Positions 9,054 through 17,361 of a DNA stretch of 64,000 nucleotides are shown here, piece by piece (the stretch's first letter is position 1; each line of letters starts with the position of its first letter). This DNA is from Bacillus sp. ISL-55 (GTDB lineage Bacteria; Bacillota; Bacilli; Bacillales; Cytobacillaceae): contig NZ_JAGGQU010000031.1 in NCBI RefSeq assembly GCF_018613155.1, positions 118,391 through 182,390 on the forward strand, in the 5' to 3' direction. The notes under the pieces were generated by a model that searched no databases, had not been told where the DNA came from, and worked only from the letters and a program-made list of their open reading frames with translations. Position numbers and translations under genes: made by a program.

Positions 9054-9562
9054 TGTGACCTTTAACTAGGTTCCGGCACTTCCAAGGTCACATTATACCC
9101 TTTAACGTGACCTTTAACTGACTTTCGGTGCTGCTAAAGGCACATTAATCCCTTTTATGTGACCTTTAACTGACTTTCGGCACTGCAAAGGTCACATTAT
9201 ACCCTTTTATGTGACCTTTAACTGAGTTTCGCTTGCGCTAAAGGCACATTAAGCCCTTTTATGTGACCTTTAACTGAGTTTCGCTTGCGCTAAGGGCACA
9301 TTATACCCTTTTATGTGACCTTTAACTGGGTTTCGGCACTGCAAAGGTCACATTATACCCTTTTATGTGACCTTTAACTGAATTTCGCTTGCTCTAAGGG
9401 CACATTAATCCCTTTTATGTGACCTTTAACTGAGTTTCGCTTGCGCTAAGGGCACATTATGCCCTTTTATGTGACCTTTAACTGGGTTTCGGCACTGCAA
9501 AGGTCACATTATAATCTTTAATGTGACCTTTAACTAACTTTCGGTGCTGCAAAGGTCACATT
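9054..9562. repeat. Tandem array of ten 52-bp units, each with an inverted repeat (array 1)
   Basis: GTGACCTTTAAC recurs at 9055, 9107, 9159, 9211, 9263, 9315, 9367, 9419, 9471 and 9523, an exact 52-bp period (the second unit lacks the T before GTGACC). Each unit has a left arm TGTGACCTTT and a right arm AAAGGTCACA or a degenerate TAAGGGCACA about 20 bases later, then an ATTATACCC-like spacer. Two subtypes exist. Units with a CGGCACTGC-type centre keep a matching right arm (units 1, 3, 6, 9, 10). Units with CGCTTGCGC-type centres (4, 5, 7, 8) have the degenerate arm, as does unit 2. There are no long ORFs. The array fills most of the gap between ssuA and yhfN. Confidence 0.95.
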
Positions 9563-9620
9563 GAGCTCCGTATTCTGTATCCTAAGTATCTCCACCTAAA
9601 TTAGTATTAACAACAAATAA

Positions 9621-9648
9621 GGTACCAGGAAATCTGACTCCTGGTACC
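9621..9648 (-). terminator. Terminator of the ABC importer operon
   Basis: Ten-bp arms GGTACCAGGA/TCCTGGTACC right after the substrate-binding protein gene; the following minus-strand tract TTATTTGTTG is only moderately T-rich. Confidence 0.75.
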
Positions 9649-9656
9649 CTGTGGCT

Positions 9657-10655
9657 TTAATTTAGAAAGCTATCATCAATCAGTGTTTTGAAATCTGGCT
9701 TATCCTTAAGGAACTTCAATGCGTAAGATGAATCCGAGAAGTCCTGGATTGACTGTGCATCGACTTCATGTGTAAAGCCAATTCGTTCCCATGCCAGCTC
9801 GACTACATCTTTTTCAAGCTCTTGCCCTGTTGTTTCTTTGATGTCTTTAATCGTAATTTCCTGTGCTTCAGCTGGGTTTTCGTTAATGAATTTCACAGCA
9901 TCTTTATGTGCGTCAATAATCTTTTGGACAGTTTCCGGGTTTTCCTCAATCATTTTTCCGGAAGTGACCATTACGGATGCAGGAAGCGTTTCGCCAAAGG
10001 ACACTTCATCCCAGCCGATGACGACTTCTGCTCCTGTTTCTTTTTCAATTACCGCTGCCCATGGTTCAGGTGCTACAGCAATATCCACCTTACCTGCCTT
10101 CAGCATAGCAGCGTATTGTGCCGGCTGGCCAGTAAGGTGTTTCATTGTTCCGCCAATCCGCTGCGATGTGATGCCCTCAGCTTCAAGATATGTTTCGTAC
10201 TGAACATCATGTGTGCAGCCTACGCCAGGTGTAATGAATGTCTTGCCAGCGAAATCTTCGACTGAGTTAATCTCGACTCCTTTTCTTGCTAAAACAACTG
10301 TCCCGCCTGTTGATGCGCCTGCAATAATTTTAACGTCCGCGCCTGTTGAGTAGTTGTTCATCGCTGGTCCCGGTCCAACAAGACCTGCATCAATCTCACC
10401 CGTTTTCAGTGCAGTCATGAATGAACCGCCTTCAGCGAAGGTTTTGTATTCGATGGTTGTTCCATCACCAAGCTGCTGTTCAAAATAACCTTTGTCTTTT
10501 GCCACCATCGCAGGTACGTGGTTGATGTTCGGGAAGTAGCCGATGACGATTTTTTCCTTGCCTGCTGAAGTAGATGTTGAGCTGCTTGAACCGCAAGCGG
10601 CGAGTACCATTGCAGCTGTAAACAACATTGTTAAAATTAAAATGGCCTTTTTCAT
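9657..10655 (-). CDS. ABC importer substrate-binding lipoprotein (SsuA/TauA/NrtA type)
   Basis: Lipoprotein of 332 residues. The signal peptide ends in the lipobox LAAC with Cys21 as the lipidated residue, followed by a Ser/Thr-rich linker. The mature part (IVIGYFPNINHVPAMVAKDKG, GEIDAGLVGPGPAMNNY, VDIAVAPEPWA) fits the NMT1/SsuA-like periplasmic-binding fold used for aliphatic sulfonates, taurine or nitrate. It is the last gene of an ATPase-permease-binding protein operon on the minus strand. No sulfonate monooxygenase gene is nearby, so the substrate is undetermined. Start ATG behind AAGGAGGAAAAA. Confidence 0.88.
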   Translation of the reverse strand: MKKAILILTMLFTAAMVLAACGSSSSTSTSAGKEKIVIGYFPNINHVPAMVAKDKGYFEQQLGDGTTIEYKTFAEGGSFMTALKTGEIDAGLVGPGPAMNNYSTGADVKIIAGASTGGTVVLARKGVEINSVEDFAGKTFITPGVGCTHDVQYETYLEAEGITSQRIGGTMKHLTGQPAQYAAMLKAGKVDIAVAPEPWAAVIEKETGAEVVIGWDEVSFGETLPASVMVTSGKMIEENPETVQKIIDAHKDAVKFINENPAEAQEITIKDIKETTGQELEKDVVELAWERIGFTHEVDAQSIQDFSDSSYALKFLKDKPDFKTLIDDSFLN

Positions 10656-10700
10656 GAGTTTTTCCTCCTTTTTTTATAATTCCTGTTTTCGTGAAAAATC

Positions 10701-11456
10701 CTATGAATCAAGTCCCCATCGATTGAGCACTGATTTTTCGATACGCTGGAAAATTAACTGATCTACAATTGTTCCAATGACACCAATAATGATCATGACC
10801 CCGATTACAAGACCCATATTACCGAAATCCGAAGCGTATCGAAGGGTATATCCGAGACCGGGCCCCGTACTTAAAAGTTCCCCTGCCATCAGGGCCCTCC
10901 AGGCAAATGCCCATGCCAGTCTTGAGCCGGTTACCACATAAGGGATCGCTGCCGGAAAAATAACCCTCTTATATAAGTTCCATCCGGTCACTCCCATCGT
11001 TTTTGCCGCCTTTATGAATAAAGGTGAAACATTTTTAATGCCCACTCTGATATTAAGTGTCATCACAAATGTTCCTCCTAGAACCACCACGAAAATAACA
11101 GCTTTTTCATTCATACCGAACCACATGATCGCTAGCGGAAGCCAAACAATGCTCGGTACACTTTGAAACGCGAGGACGATAGTTCCAAGTGTTTCATCCG
11201 CCGTTTTTGACTTAGCGAGCAGGACTCCAAGTCCAGTTCCGATTACCAGGGAAAGACCGAGACCAATCGCGAGTCGTTTGAAGCTGGCAATCAGGTCATA
11301 GATCAGTGTTTTATCCTCAAAGCCTGTTATAAGTGCCTCGAGGACTTTTTCCGGGGACGGAAGGATGATGGGCATCCACCATTCGAGCTTGCTTCCGGTG
11401 TACCAGAATGCGATGATGGCAGCGAAAAATATAATTCTCTTAATGTGCGGATTCAT
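10701..11456 (-). CDS. ABC importer permease (SsuC/TauC type)
   Basis: Membrane permease of 251 residues with about six helices. The EAA-like coupling loop is visible (FIKAAKTMGVTGWNLYKRVI followed by FPAAIPYVVTGSRLA). The ATG at 11456 has GGGAGGAG 9 bp upstream; a TTG two codons earlier sits too close to that site. It overlaps the 3' end of the ATPase gene, which indicates translational coupling within the operon. It forms the membrane channel for the adjacent binding protein and ATPase. Confidence 0.9.
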   Translation of the reverse strand: MNPHIKRIIFFAAIIAFWYTGSKLEWWMPIILPSPEKVLEALITGFEDKTLIYDLIASFKRLAIGLGLSLVIGTGLGVLLAKSKTADETLGTIVLAFQSVPSIVWLPLAIMWFGMNEKAVIFVVVLGGTFVMTLNIRVGIKNVSPLFIKAAKTMGVTGWNLYKRVIFPAAIPYVVTGSRLAWAFAWRALMAGELLSTGPGLGYTLRYASDFGNMGLVIGVMIIIGVIGTIVDQLIFQRIEKSVLNRWGLDS

Positions 11457-12228
11457 CTGCAAGCTCCTCCCTGATGACTTTATCGATCTCCTTCTTCAGA
11501 TAACTCATAATATATTCTTCCAGTTCCACCATCTCTTTTTTATGCTCATGGCGAGGTCTTGGGATCGCTACTTTAATATCCTTAAGGATCACTCCCGGCT
11601 TCGTTCCCATCACAATGATCCGGTCTGATAGTTTGATGGATTCAGAGATGCTGTGAGTGACGAACAAGATCGTTTTCTGTGTTTCTGCCCAGATCGTCTC
11701 CAGCTGCTCATGTAATCGCGAACGCGTTTGTTCGTCCAGAGCGCCGAATGGTTCATCCATCAAAAGGATCTCCGGATTCATCGCAAGCGCCCTCGCAATC
11801 GCGACCCGCTGCTGCATTCCTCCTGATAGCTCGTGAGGATAGTGGGAAAGGTATTTGCTAAGCTGAACCTTTTGCAATTGTTTTTTCGCTTCCGCTTCAG
11901 CCTGTTTCTTCGGCATTTCCTGTTTTAGCGGGAAAAGAACATTCTCGAGGACGTTCAGCCATGGAAACAGCGCTGCCTGCTGGAAAACCATCCCCCTGTC
12001 CTTTCCCGGTTTATCTATCTTTTTGCCAGAGACAATTATTTCGCCGCTACTTGCGGGAGTTAGTCCAGCCACAATCGAGAGAAGCGTCGATTTACCGCAG
12101 CCTGATGGACCAAGAATCGAAACAAATTCCCCTTTATTCACTCCTAGATTAATATCTTTTAAAACATCAACCTGGTGATTATTTTTGTCTCCATACTGTT
12201 TGTGTATATTGATGATGTCTATAAACAA
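11440..12228 (-). CDS. ABC importer ATPase (SsuB/TauB type)
   Basis: Nucleotide-binding subunit of 262 residues with Walker A GPSGCGKST, Q-loop FQQAALFPW, signature LSGGMQQR, Walker B ILLMDEPFGALD and H-loop FVTHS. It powers the importer encoded downstream. The preferred start is the TTG at 12228 with AGGGTGG at 6-bp spacing; a GTG at 12237 lies within that site. It is the first gene of the operon, behind a good SigA-type promoter at 12284-12311. Confidence 0.9.
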   Translation of the reverse strand: MFIDIINIHKQYGDKNNHQVDVLKDINLGVNKGEFVSILGPSGCGKSTLLSIVAGLTPASSGEIIVSGKKIDKPGKDRGMVFQQAALFPWLNVLENVLFPLKQEMPKKQAEAEAKKQLQKVQLSKYLSHYPHELSGGMQQRVAIARALAMNPEILLMDEPFGALDEQTRSRLHEQLETIWAETQKTILFVTHSISESIKLSDRIIVMGTKPGVILKDIKVAIPRPRHEHKKEMVELEEYIMSYLKKEIDKVIREELADESAH

Positions 12229-12283
12229 TTTAACCACCCTATTCTCATAAAACTTATTAGTTTAGTCGGAATTAATAAAGTTA

Positions 12284-12311
12284 ATTATAATGTATTCTGT
12301 CATCTTGTCAA
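12284..12311 (-). promoter_or_regulatory. SigA-type promoter of the ABC importer operon
   Basis: On the minus strand TTGACA (12306-12311) and TATAAT (12284-12289) are both perfect hexamers with a 16-bp spacer, about 56 bp before the ATPase start. No operator for a sulfur or nitrogen regulator could be identified with confidence. Confidence 0.7.
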
Positions 12312-12315
12312 CATT

Positions 12316-12417
12316 TCATTCTTTTATAAAATCTGGCAGCCCTTTTTTCCTCAGCTGCTTTTCGCGAGCTTCAATTTTTCGGCCCAACCACTCTTGCAAA
12401 AGAAAATAGACCCGCAT
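12316..12417 (-). CDS. Possible 33-residue small ORF between azlD and the ABC operon
   Basis: The minus strand reads ATG at 12417 to TGA at 12316. The peptide starts MRVYFLLQEWLGRKIE and ends KKGLPDFIKE, a plausible amphipathic sequence. There is no convincing ribosome binding site, and the start lies inside the azlD terminator hairpin. It may be a chance ORF or the residue of a lost gene. Confidence 0.2.
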   Translation of the reverse strand: MRVYFLLQEWLGRKIEAREKQLRKKGLPDFIKE

Positions 12418-12430
12418 GTTTGCAGGTCTA
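12407..12430 (-). terminator. Terminator of azlCD
   Basis: The hairpin TAGACC...GGTCTA has further pairing in the stem (TGCA/TGC) and overlaps the azlD stop codon. The minus strand continues with a T-rich run. Confidence 0.7.
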
Positions 12431-12733
12431 GAAAAAATATGAATATAAAGTTAAAACGGAAATGGAGCCAATGACGACAACAATGACGTTAGCTCCCATA
12501 AAAGCAACGATGAATGCTGCGGCAGCCCCGATAAGCCCATACCAGATATCTTCCTGGATAAAAAGGATTGCAGGAAAGATCAGCGCTCCGAGAGTGGCAT
12601 AAGGAACATTTTTCAGGACACCCTGGAGGAATGGCGGCAGTTCTTTTCCCCGAAACATCACAAACGGCAGCATCCTCGGAATGTAGGTTACGATTGCCAT
12701 ACCTATGATCATGATGACAATTTCTTTACTCAT
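12428..12733 (-). CDS. azlD: AzlD-family branched-chain amino acid exporter small subunit
   Basis: Small membrane protein of 101 residues with three to four helices and the family motif TYIPRMLPF near the N-terminus. It is the partner of AzlC in exporting branched-chain amino acids and analogues such as azaleucine. The ATG at 12733 lies inside the 3' end of azlC (8-bp overlap) and follows AGGGGGA, so translational coupling is likely. A longer upstream reading frame lacks its own ribosome binding site. Confidence 0.88.
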   Translation of the reverse strand: MSKEIVIMIIGMAIVTYIPRMLPFVMFRGKELPPFLQGVLKNVPYATLGALIFPAILFIQEDIWYGLIGAAAAFIVAFMGANVIVVVIGSISVLTLYSYFF

Positions 12734-13454
12734 CTGTTTCTGTCCCCCTGCCCTTCTTGAATGTTTCAACTGCTTCTACGAGAATCGCTGATAGCAGTGT
12801 TGCCAGCACGATAGCCCAGCCAGTGGACATAAGTTCAGCCATCGTAAAAATCGAATTGAATGCCGCTGCGAGTACGGCAAGGTATACAACTTTCACATTG
12901 CCTTTCATCGACGGAACTAGCAATCCCACAAACATGGCATACAAAGCGACTGACATACTTTCCTGAAGGGTCTGCGGTAATCCTGCTCCAATGATGAAGC
13001 CTAACCCCGAGAAAACAACCCAGCTTGAGTAAGCAGTAAGGTTCAAGCCGAACATATAACGGGCATTGATTGTACCATCGCGTGTCGCTGCGACTGAAAA
13101 TGTCTCATCCGTGATCCCGAATGAATAGCCCATTCTCGCTCCCAAGGTATCCTCTTCTGCTTTTTCATTCAAGGACGCAGACATGAGAAAATGGCGGATA
13201 TTCACGATAAATGTGGTAAGTATGACCTCAAATATCCCGATTCCCTGGGCGAGGAGACTTAACGAAATATATTGTGCGGCTCCCGCAAACACCAGCAAGC
13301 TCATCATGACCGTCTCGCTAAGTGCAAGTCCCGTTGTTTTGGCAATCAAGCCAAAGGTAAGCGCAATCGGCATATAGCCTATCGCAATACTGATGCCCGA
13401 TTGAACCCCTCTTTTAAAATCCGTTGCCTGCTTAACAGCCAATGTGCTTTCCAT
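12726..13454 (-). CDS. azlC: AzlC-family branched-chain amino acid exporter large subunit
   Basis: Polytopic membrane protein of 242 residues. Characteristic features are the N-terminal FKRGVQSGISIAIGYMPIAL, LVFAGAAQYISLSLLA, NIRHFLMSASL and GITDETFSVA. Together with azlD it forms a two-component amino-acid efflux permease. ATG behind AAAGGCGGGAAG. There is no adjacent Lrp/AsnC-type regulator like B. subtilis AzlB in the window. Confidence 0.92.
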   Translation of the reverse strand: MESTLAVKQATDFKRGVQSGISIAIGYMPIALTFGLIAKTTGLALSETVMMSLLVFAGAAQYISLSLLAQGIGIFEVILTTFIVNIRHFLMSASLNEKAEEDTLGARMGYSFGITDETFSVAATRDGTINARYMFGLNLTAYSSWVVFSGLGFIIGAGLPQTLQESMSVALYAMFVGLLVPSMKGNVKVVYLAVLAAAFNSIFTMAELMSTGWAIVLATLLSAILVEAVETFKKGRGTETDE

Positions 13455-13727
13455 TCGCTTCCCGCCTTTCTATCACTATGTAAAAAACAGATTCCTTTAA
13501 TCAATTAAAATATATTATACATACTTCCAGCACCTTGGAAAAGTATTTCTTTTACCGAAATAATTAGTTGAGTGAAAAGGTTTATGCATGGAGGCTGCTA
13601 ATAAAGCAGTTGGTCGAATTATTGTTAATACCGTAAATTCCACAGTCAATAGTGATAGATAATAATAGATATTTGCTTTATTTCGGGTCAGGCAACATCA
13701 ATCTTGGCTGCATAAATCAACAAAAAA

Positions 13728-13747
13728 AACACGGCCGCGGCCGTGTT
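13728..13747 (-). terminator. Terminator of the enoyl-CoA hydratase gene
   Basis: Perfect 20-bp palindrome AACACGGCCG/CGGCCGTGTT followed by eight T on the minus strand. Confidence 0.85.
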
Positions 13748-13750
13748 CAG

Positions 13751-14527
13751 TTACTTTCCTTTAAAATTCGGCTTCCGTTTTTCACTGAAGGCGGCCAGTG
13801 CTTCGAGGCGGTCTTCTGTTGGGATTGTGACTTCGTATGCTTTGCGCTCGATTTGCAATCCTGTCTGCAGGTCTGCGTTCATCCCCTGCTTGACGGCGTA
13901 TTTTGCCTGCTGCAGGGCCACTGGGCCATTTGCCAGCATCATGTCAGCAAATTTCATGCATTCATCAAGCAAGCTTTCTTTTTTGACGACAGCTGTGACG
14001 AGTCCGTATTCAAGCGCTTCCTCAGCTTTCAGCCGGCGTGCGGTCAAAATCAGCTCAAGTGCTTTTCCTTGCCCGATCAACCTTGGCAGCCGCTGTGTGC
14101 CTCCTGCACCCGGGATAATCGCCAGGCTTGTTTCTGTCAATCCCATCTGTGTACCTGCAGCGGCAACACGGAAATCGCAGGCAAGGGCAAGCTCCATTCC
14201 GCCCCCGAAGGCAAATCCATTGATGGCGGCGATTGTCGGCTGTGGAAGCTGGTCAACCATCGTGAAGACTTCGCCGATTTTATAAATATTCCGCTTTACG
14301 TCCTCGTCGGATAAAGTACGGCGCTCCTTTAAATCAGCTCCGACACTGAATGCCTTTTCACCAGCTCCAGTAAAAATGACGACCCTGGCATCACGGTTAG
14401 ACCTGATTTTTTCAATAATTAGCTGTAATTCTCCGAGTGTATCATAGTTAAAGGCATTTAATGCGTCCGGACGATTCAGCGTGACAATTGCCGTATGCCC
14501 CTCTAATTGAAAATCGATGTTTCCCAT
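13751..14527 (-). CDS. Enoyl-CoA hydratase/isomerase family protein
   Basis: Crotonase-fold enzyme of 258 residues that probably hydrates 2-enoyl-CoA esters. It shows the CoA-binding oxyanion segments KAFSVGADLKE and GFAFGGGMELALACD, and the catalytic Glu region TSLAIIPGAGGTQRLPR. The start at 14527 follows GAAGGAGTTGATC; the open upstream extension (14605) overlaps the lcfB terminator and is not used. It lies 97 bp downstream of lcfB but behind that gene's terminator. The context suggests fatty acid breakdown. Confidence 0.92.
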   Translation of the reverse strand: MGNIDFQLEGHTAIVTLNRPDALNAFNYDTLGELQLIIEKIRSNRDARVVIFTGAGEKAFSVGADLKERRTLSDEDVKRNIYKIGEVFTMVDQLPQPTIAAINGFAFGGGMELALACDFRVAAAGTQMGLTETSLAIIPGAGGTQRLPRLIGQGKALELILTARRLKAEEALEYGLVTAVVKKESLLDECMKFADMMLANGPVALQQAKYAVKQGMNADLQTGLQIERKAYEVTIPTEDRLEALAAFSEKRKPNFKGK

Positions 14528-14594
14528 AATGATCAACTCCTTCTCCATTGACATTCTAGTCAAAAGTGCAAATATCCTCCCATTTAAGAAAAAA

Positions 14595-14618
14595 GAGGCA
14601 GGCATGGGCGCCTGCCTC
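14595..14618 (-). terminator. Terminator of lcfB
   Basis: Nine-bp arms GAGGCAGGC/GCCTGCCTC with a 6-base loop and a T run on the minus strand. Confidence 0.85.
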
Positions 14619-14624
14619 TCATCA

Positions 14625-16187
14625 TTAGGATTGTTGTCCCTGTAATACCTGATTTTTCAGCGCTCTTCTTAAAATCTTTCCGGTTGTGTTTTTCGGAAGT
14701 TCTTCGAGGAACTCGATCGCACTTGGTACCTTGTATTTGGCCAGGTGTTCGCGGCAATATTCGAGCAGCTGCTCTTCTGTCAGGTCAGGATTCTTGCTGA
14801 CTACATAGCACCTTACTGCTTCACCGAGATTTGGATCCGGAACCCCAAGAACTGCTACCTCGACAATGTCAGAATGGTTATATAAGACTTCCTCTACTTC
14901 ACGTGGATATACATTATATCCGCCCACAATAATCATATCTTTCTTGCGGTCGACAATGTAAAAATATCCTTCTTCGTCCATGCGGGCGAGATCTCCTGTA
15001 TACAGCCAGCCATCCTTTATCGTGGCAGCTGTCTCTTCTGGCATCTTATAATAGCCTGCCATAACATTCGGACCGCGGACGATCAATTCACCAACTTCAC
15101 CAGGAGCTACTTCATCTCCCATTTCATTGACAACCTTGTTCTCTACATTCACGATTGAAGTTCCGATTGAACCAGCCTTGCGCGGACGGTCAAGTGGATT
15201 GAAGCATGTAACTGGTGCTGCCTCTGACAAACCGTATCCCTCTGAAACCATTACATTGAATTTACGCTCAAAATTTTGAAGAAGCGCAACCGGAAGTGAA
15301 GCACCGCCAGAAATACACAGTCGAAGTGACTTAAGGTCATCCGGATTTCCTTCTGGATACTGGATCAGGAAATTGTACATTGTTGGTACCCCGGCAAATA
15401 CAGTAGCCTCGTATTCCCGCGCAATCCTGAACACTTCCGCCGGGCTGAATCTTGGAACAATCAACAGTGTTCCACCATTCATCAATGGCGCATTAAGGGC
15501 AACGGTCAAGCAGAAAACATGGAACATCGGCAAGGCAGTGATCACCTTATCATCTTCGTTCATTTTAAGGTAATCGCTTACATCTTTAGCGTTGCTGTAA
15601 AGATTTTTGTGTGTAAGCATGGCCCCTTTAGGCTTGCCTGTTGTTCCAGACGTATAAAGAATGATTGCTACATCATCATCGCTCAGCTCAGGGCCCTTGA
15701 AATCAAGATCTCCGGAACCAACGACATGTGTAAACGGTTTCAATTTTGAGCCTAAAGAAAGCTTGGACATTTCTTCTTCAGACATCTGGTTCTGGCCTGT
15801 CTCCGCAATTACGAAGTGTTCGACCTTTGGCAGATGCTGATGCATTTTTTCTGCAAGCGGCAGCATTAAATCCAGTCCAACGACAAGTTTTACATCGCCG
15901 TTATTCAGGATATAGCCGATTTCATCTGCGGTGTAAATTGGATTGATGGGAATGACTGTTGCACCGAGTCTAAGGGCTCCGTACAAACTGATGACAAAAT
16001 GTGGAGAGTTTCCTAGCAACAATGCGATATGATCGCCTTTTTTTACCCCTAATTTCTCAAGACCAGAAGCAAACTTTGTTACTGCAGCATCAAGCTCTGC
16101 ATAGGTACTTGCTTTGTCCATGAAAAAATATGCCGGCTTATCGCCCAGCATTGAGGCAGTGTGATGAAGCTGTGATGAAAGATTCAT
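14625..16187 (-). CDS. lcfB: Long-chain fatty acid--CoA ligase (LcfB/YhfL-like)
   Basis: Adenylate-forming enzyme of 520 residues. Core motifs are [18 protein letters not shown] (P-loop), [26 protein letters not shown] and [19 protein letters not shown]; the catalytic Lys is in [11 protein letters not shown] near the C-terminus. It activates fatty acids to acyl-CoA with ATP. Size and neighbourhood (lplJ, yhfI, yhfH, yhgE) agree with B. subtilis lcfB/yhfL. The start at 16187 has an AAAGGGGGAAGGGAG site; the open frame further upstream (to 16304) is non-coding in character. Confidence 0.92.
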   Translation of the reverse strand: MNLSSQLHHTASMLGDKPAYFFMDKASTYAELDAAVTKFASGLEKLGVKKGDHIALLLGNSPHFVISLYGALRLGATVIPINPIYTADEIGYILNNGDVKLVVGLDLMLPLAEKMHQHLPKVEHFVIAETGQNQMSEEEMSKLSLGSKLKPFTHVVGSGDLDFKGPELSDDDVAIILYTSGTTGKPKGAMLTHKNLYSNAKDVSDYLKMNEDDKVITALPMFHVFCLTVALNAPLMNGGTLLIVPRFSPAEVFRIAREYEATVFAGVPTMYNFLIQYPEGNPDDLKSLRLCISGGASLPVALLQNFERKFNVMVSEGYGLSEAAPVTCFNPLDRPRKAGSIGTSIVNVENKVVNEMGDEVAPGEVGELIVRGPNVMAGYYKMPEETAATIKDGWLYTGDLARMDEEGYFYIVDRKKDMIIVGGYNVYPREVEEVLYNHSDIVEVAVLGVPDPNLGEAVRCYVVSKNPDLTEEQLLEYCREHLAKYKVPSAIEFLEELPKNTTGKILRRALKNQVLQGQQS

Positions 16188-16326
16188 TAACTCCCTTCCC
16201 CCTTTGCGGTGACAAGAGTCACCAAACTTTGAATAAAGTTTTCTAAATATATTATATTGAAAGAAAATTATGGATTCAAGGAAAATATGTCGGAATTCTA
16301 ACAATTTTACTTTTAGTAAATTAAAA

Positions 16327-16349
16327 ACGCGGTGTCATCAACACCGCGT
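16327..16349 (-). terminator. Terminator of lplJ
   Basis: Nine-bp arms ACGCGGTGT/ACACCGCGT around CATCA, then T-rich sequence on the minus strand. Confidence 0.85.
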
Positions 16350-16357
16350 CCATTTGT

Positions 16358-17347
16358 TTAATATATTAAGTTAATGAAATCTTCTTTAGAAATATTTCCA
16401 AAATAATGTTGGAAATCTACATCTTTCAATGCAGCGGCAATTTGGGACTTCTCATATTTAAGCCCTGTAAGTTTGTCCTCGATTTCGGTAACATCGCCAA
16501 CACCGAAGAAATCTCCATAGATTTTGCAGTTTTCGATGATTCCTTTATTGACCTCAAAACGCACATCAATTTGCCCCACTGGGAATCGATGTGAATGCTG
16601 CAGGTTGAATTTAGGCGACTTTCCATAATTCCAATCCCAGTTCTGGTATCTTTCCTTTGATAGCTCGTGGATTTTTTCCCAGTCCTGCTCTGTTAAAACA
16701 TACTCAGGAATTTCATCCAGTCCCTCAAAGATGTTTTTTAACAGAAGCGACCGGAATTGCTCAATTGTAACTTTTTCTGAGAGAAACTCGGAGATATTCG
16801 CAACCCGGCTGCGGATTGACTTGATGCCTTTAGATTCTATTTTGTCTTTTTTTACGTTAAGCGCAGACACTACGCTCTCGATTTCTGAAGCAAACAATAA
16901 GGTACCATGGCTAAACATCCGCCCTTTTGTGGAAAATTGAGCGTTTCCGGATATTTTTCTTCCCTCAGCCATCAGGTCATTCCTTCCGCTCAATTCGGCA
17001 TTGACTCCCAGTTTCCTTAAAGCATTCACCACTGGCTCGGTAAACTTCCTGAAATTGTGGAAGCTTTCTCCGTCGTCCTTTGTTATAAAGCTGAAATTCA
17101 AATTGCCAAGGTCGTGGTACACGGCTCCGCCTCCGGATAAACGGCGGACGACATGAATCCCATTCTTTTCTACATATTCAGTATTGATTTCTTCAATTGT
17201 GTTCTGGTTCTTGCCAATGATGATGGATGGTTCGTTTATATAGAAAAGAAGGTAGGTTTCATTGATATCCAGATTCTTCAAGGCATATTCTTCGTTTGCC
17301 AGGTTGATCCTCGGATCCGTAATACCTTTATTATCGATAAATAACAT
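16358..17347 (-). CDS. lplJ: Lipoate--protein ligase LplJ
   Basis: Protein of 329 residues that adenylates lipoate and transfers it to lipoyl domains such as GcvH and E2 subunits. Family motifs are GKNQNTIEEIN, VVRRLSGGGAVYHDLGN (lipoyl-adenylate site), GRNDLMAEGRKISGNAQ and a C-terminal lipoate-ligase accessory domain. Size and synteny fit B. subtilis LplJ (YhfJ). ATG behind AAGGAGAATC. The yhfI homologue lies 14 bp upstream on the same strand, so the two are probably cotranscribed. Confidence 0.93.
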   Translation of the reverse strand: MLFIDNKGITDPRINLANEEYALKNLDINETYLLFYINEPSIIIGKNQNTIEEINTEYVEKNGIHVVRRLSGGGAVYHDLGNLNFSFITKDDGESFHNFRKFTEPVVNALRKLGVNAELSGRNDLMAEGRKISGNAQFSTKGRMFSHGTLLFASEIESVVSALNVKKDKIESKGIKSIRSRVANISEFLSEKVTIEQFRSLLLKNIFEGLDEIPEYVLTEQDWEKIHELSKERYQNWDWNYGKSPKFNLQHSHRFPVGQIDVRFEVNKGIIENCKIYGDFFGVGDVTEIEDKLTGLKYEKSQIAAALKDVDFQHYFGNISKEDFINLIY

Positions 17348-17361
17348 GGTTGATTCTCCTT

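Noticed and set aside
9054..9562. CRISPR array
   Set aside because: The whole 52-bp unit repeats; there are no unique spacers and no cas genes in the window.
13743..14314. Plus-strand ORFs of 180-220 codons within 13.65-14.3 kb
   Set aside because: They are antisense shadows of the enoyl-CoA hydratase gene, which has clear family motifs on the minus strand.
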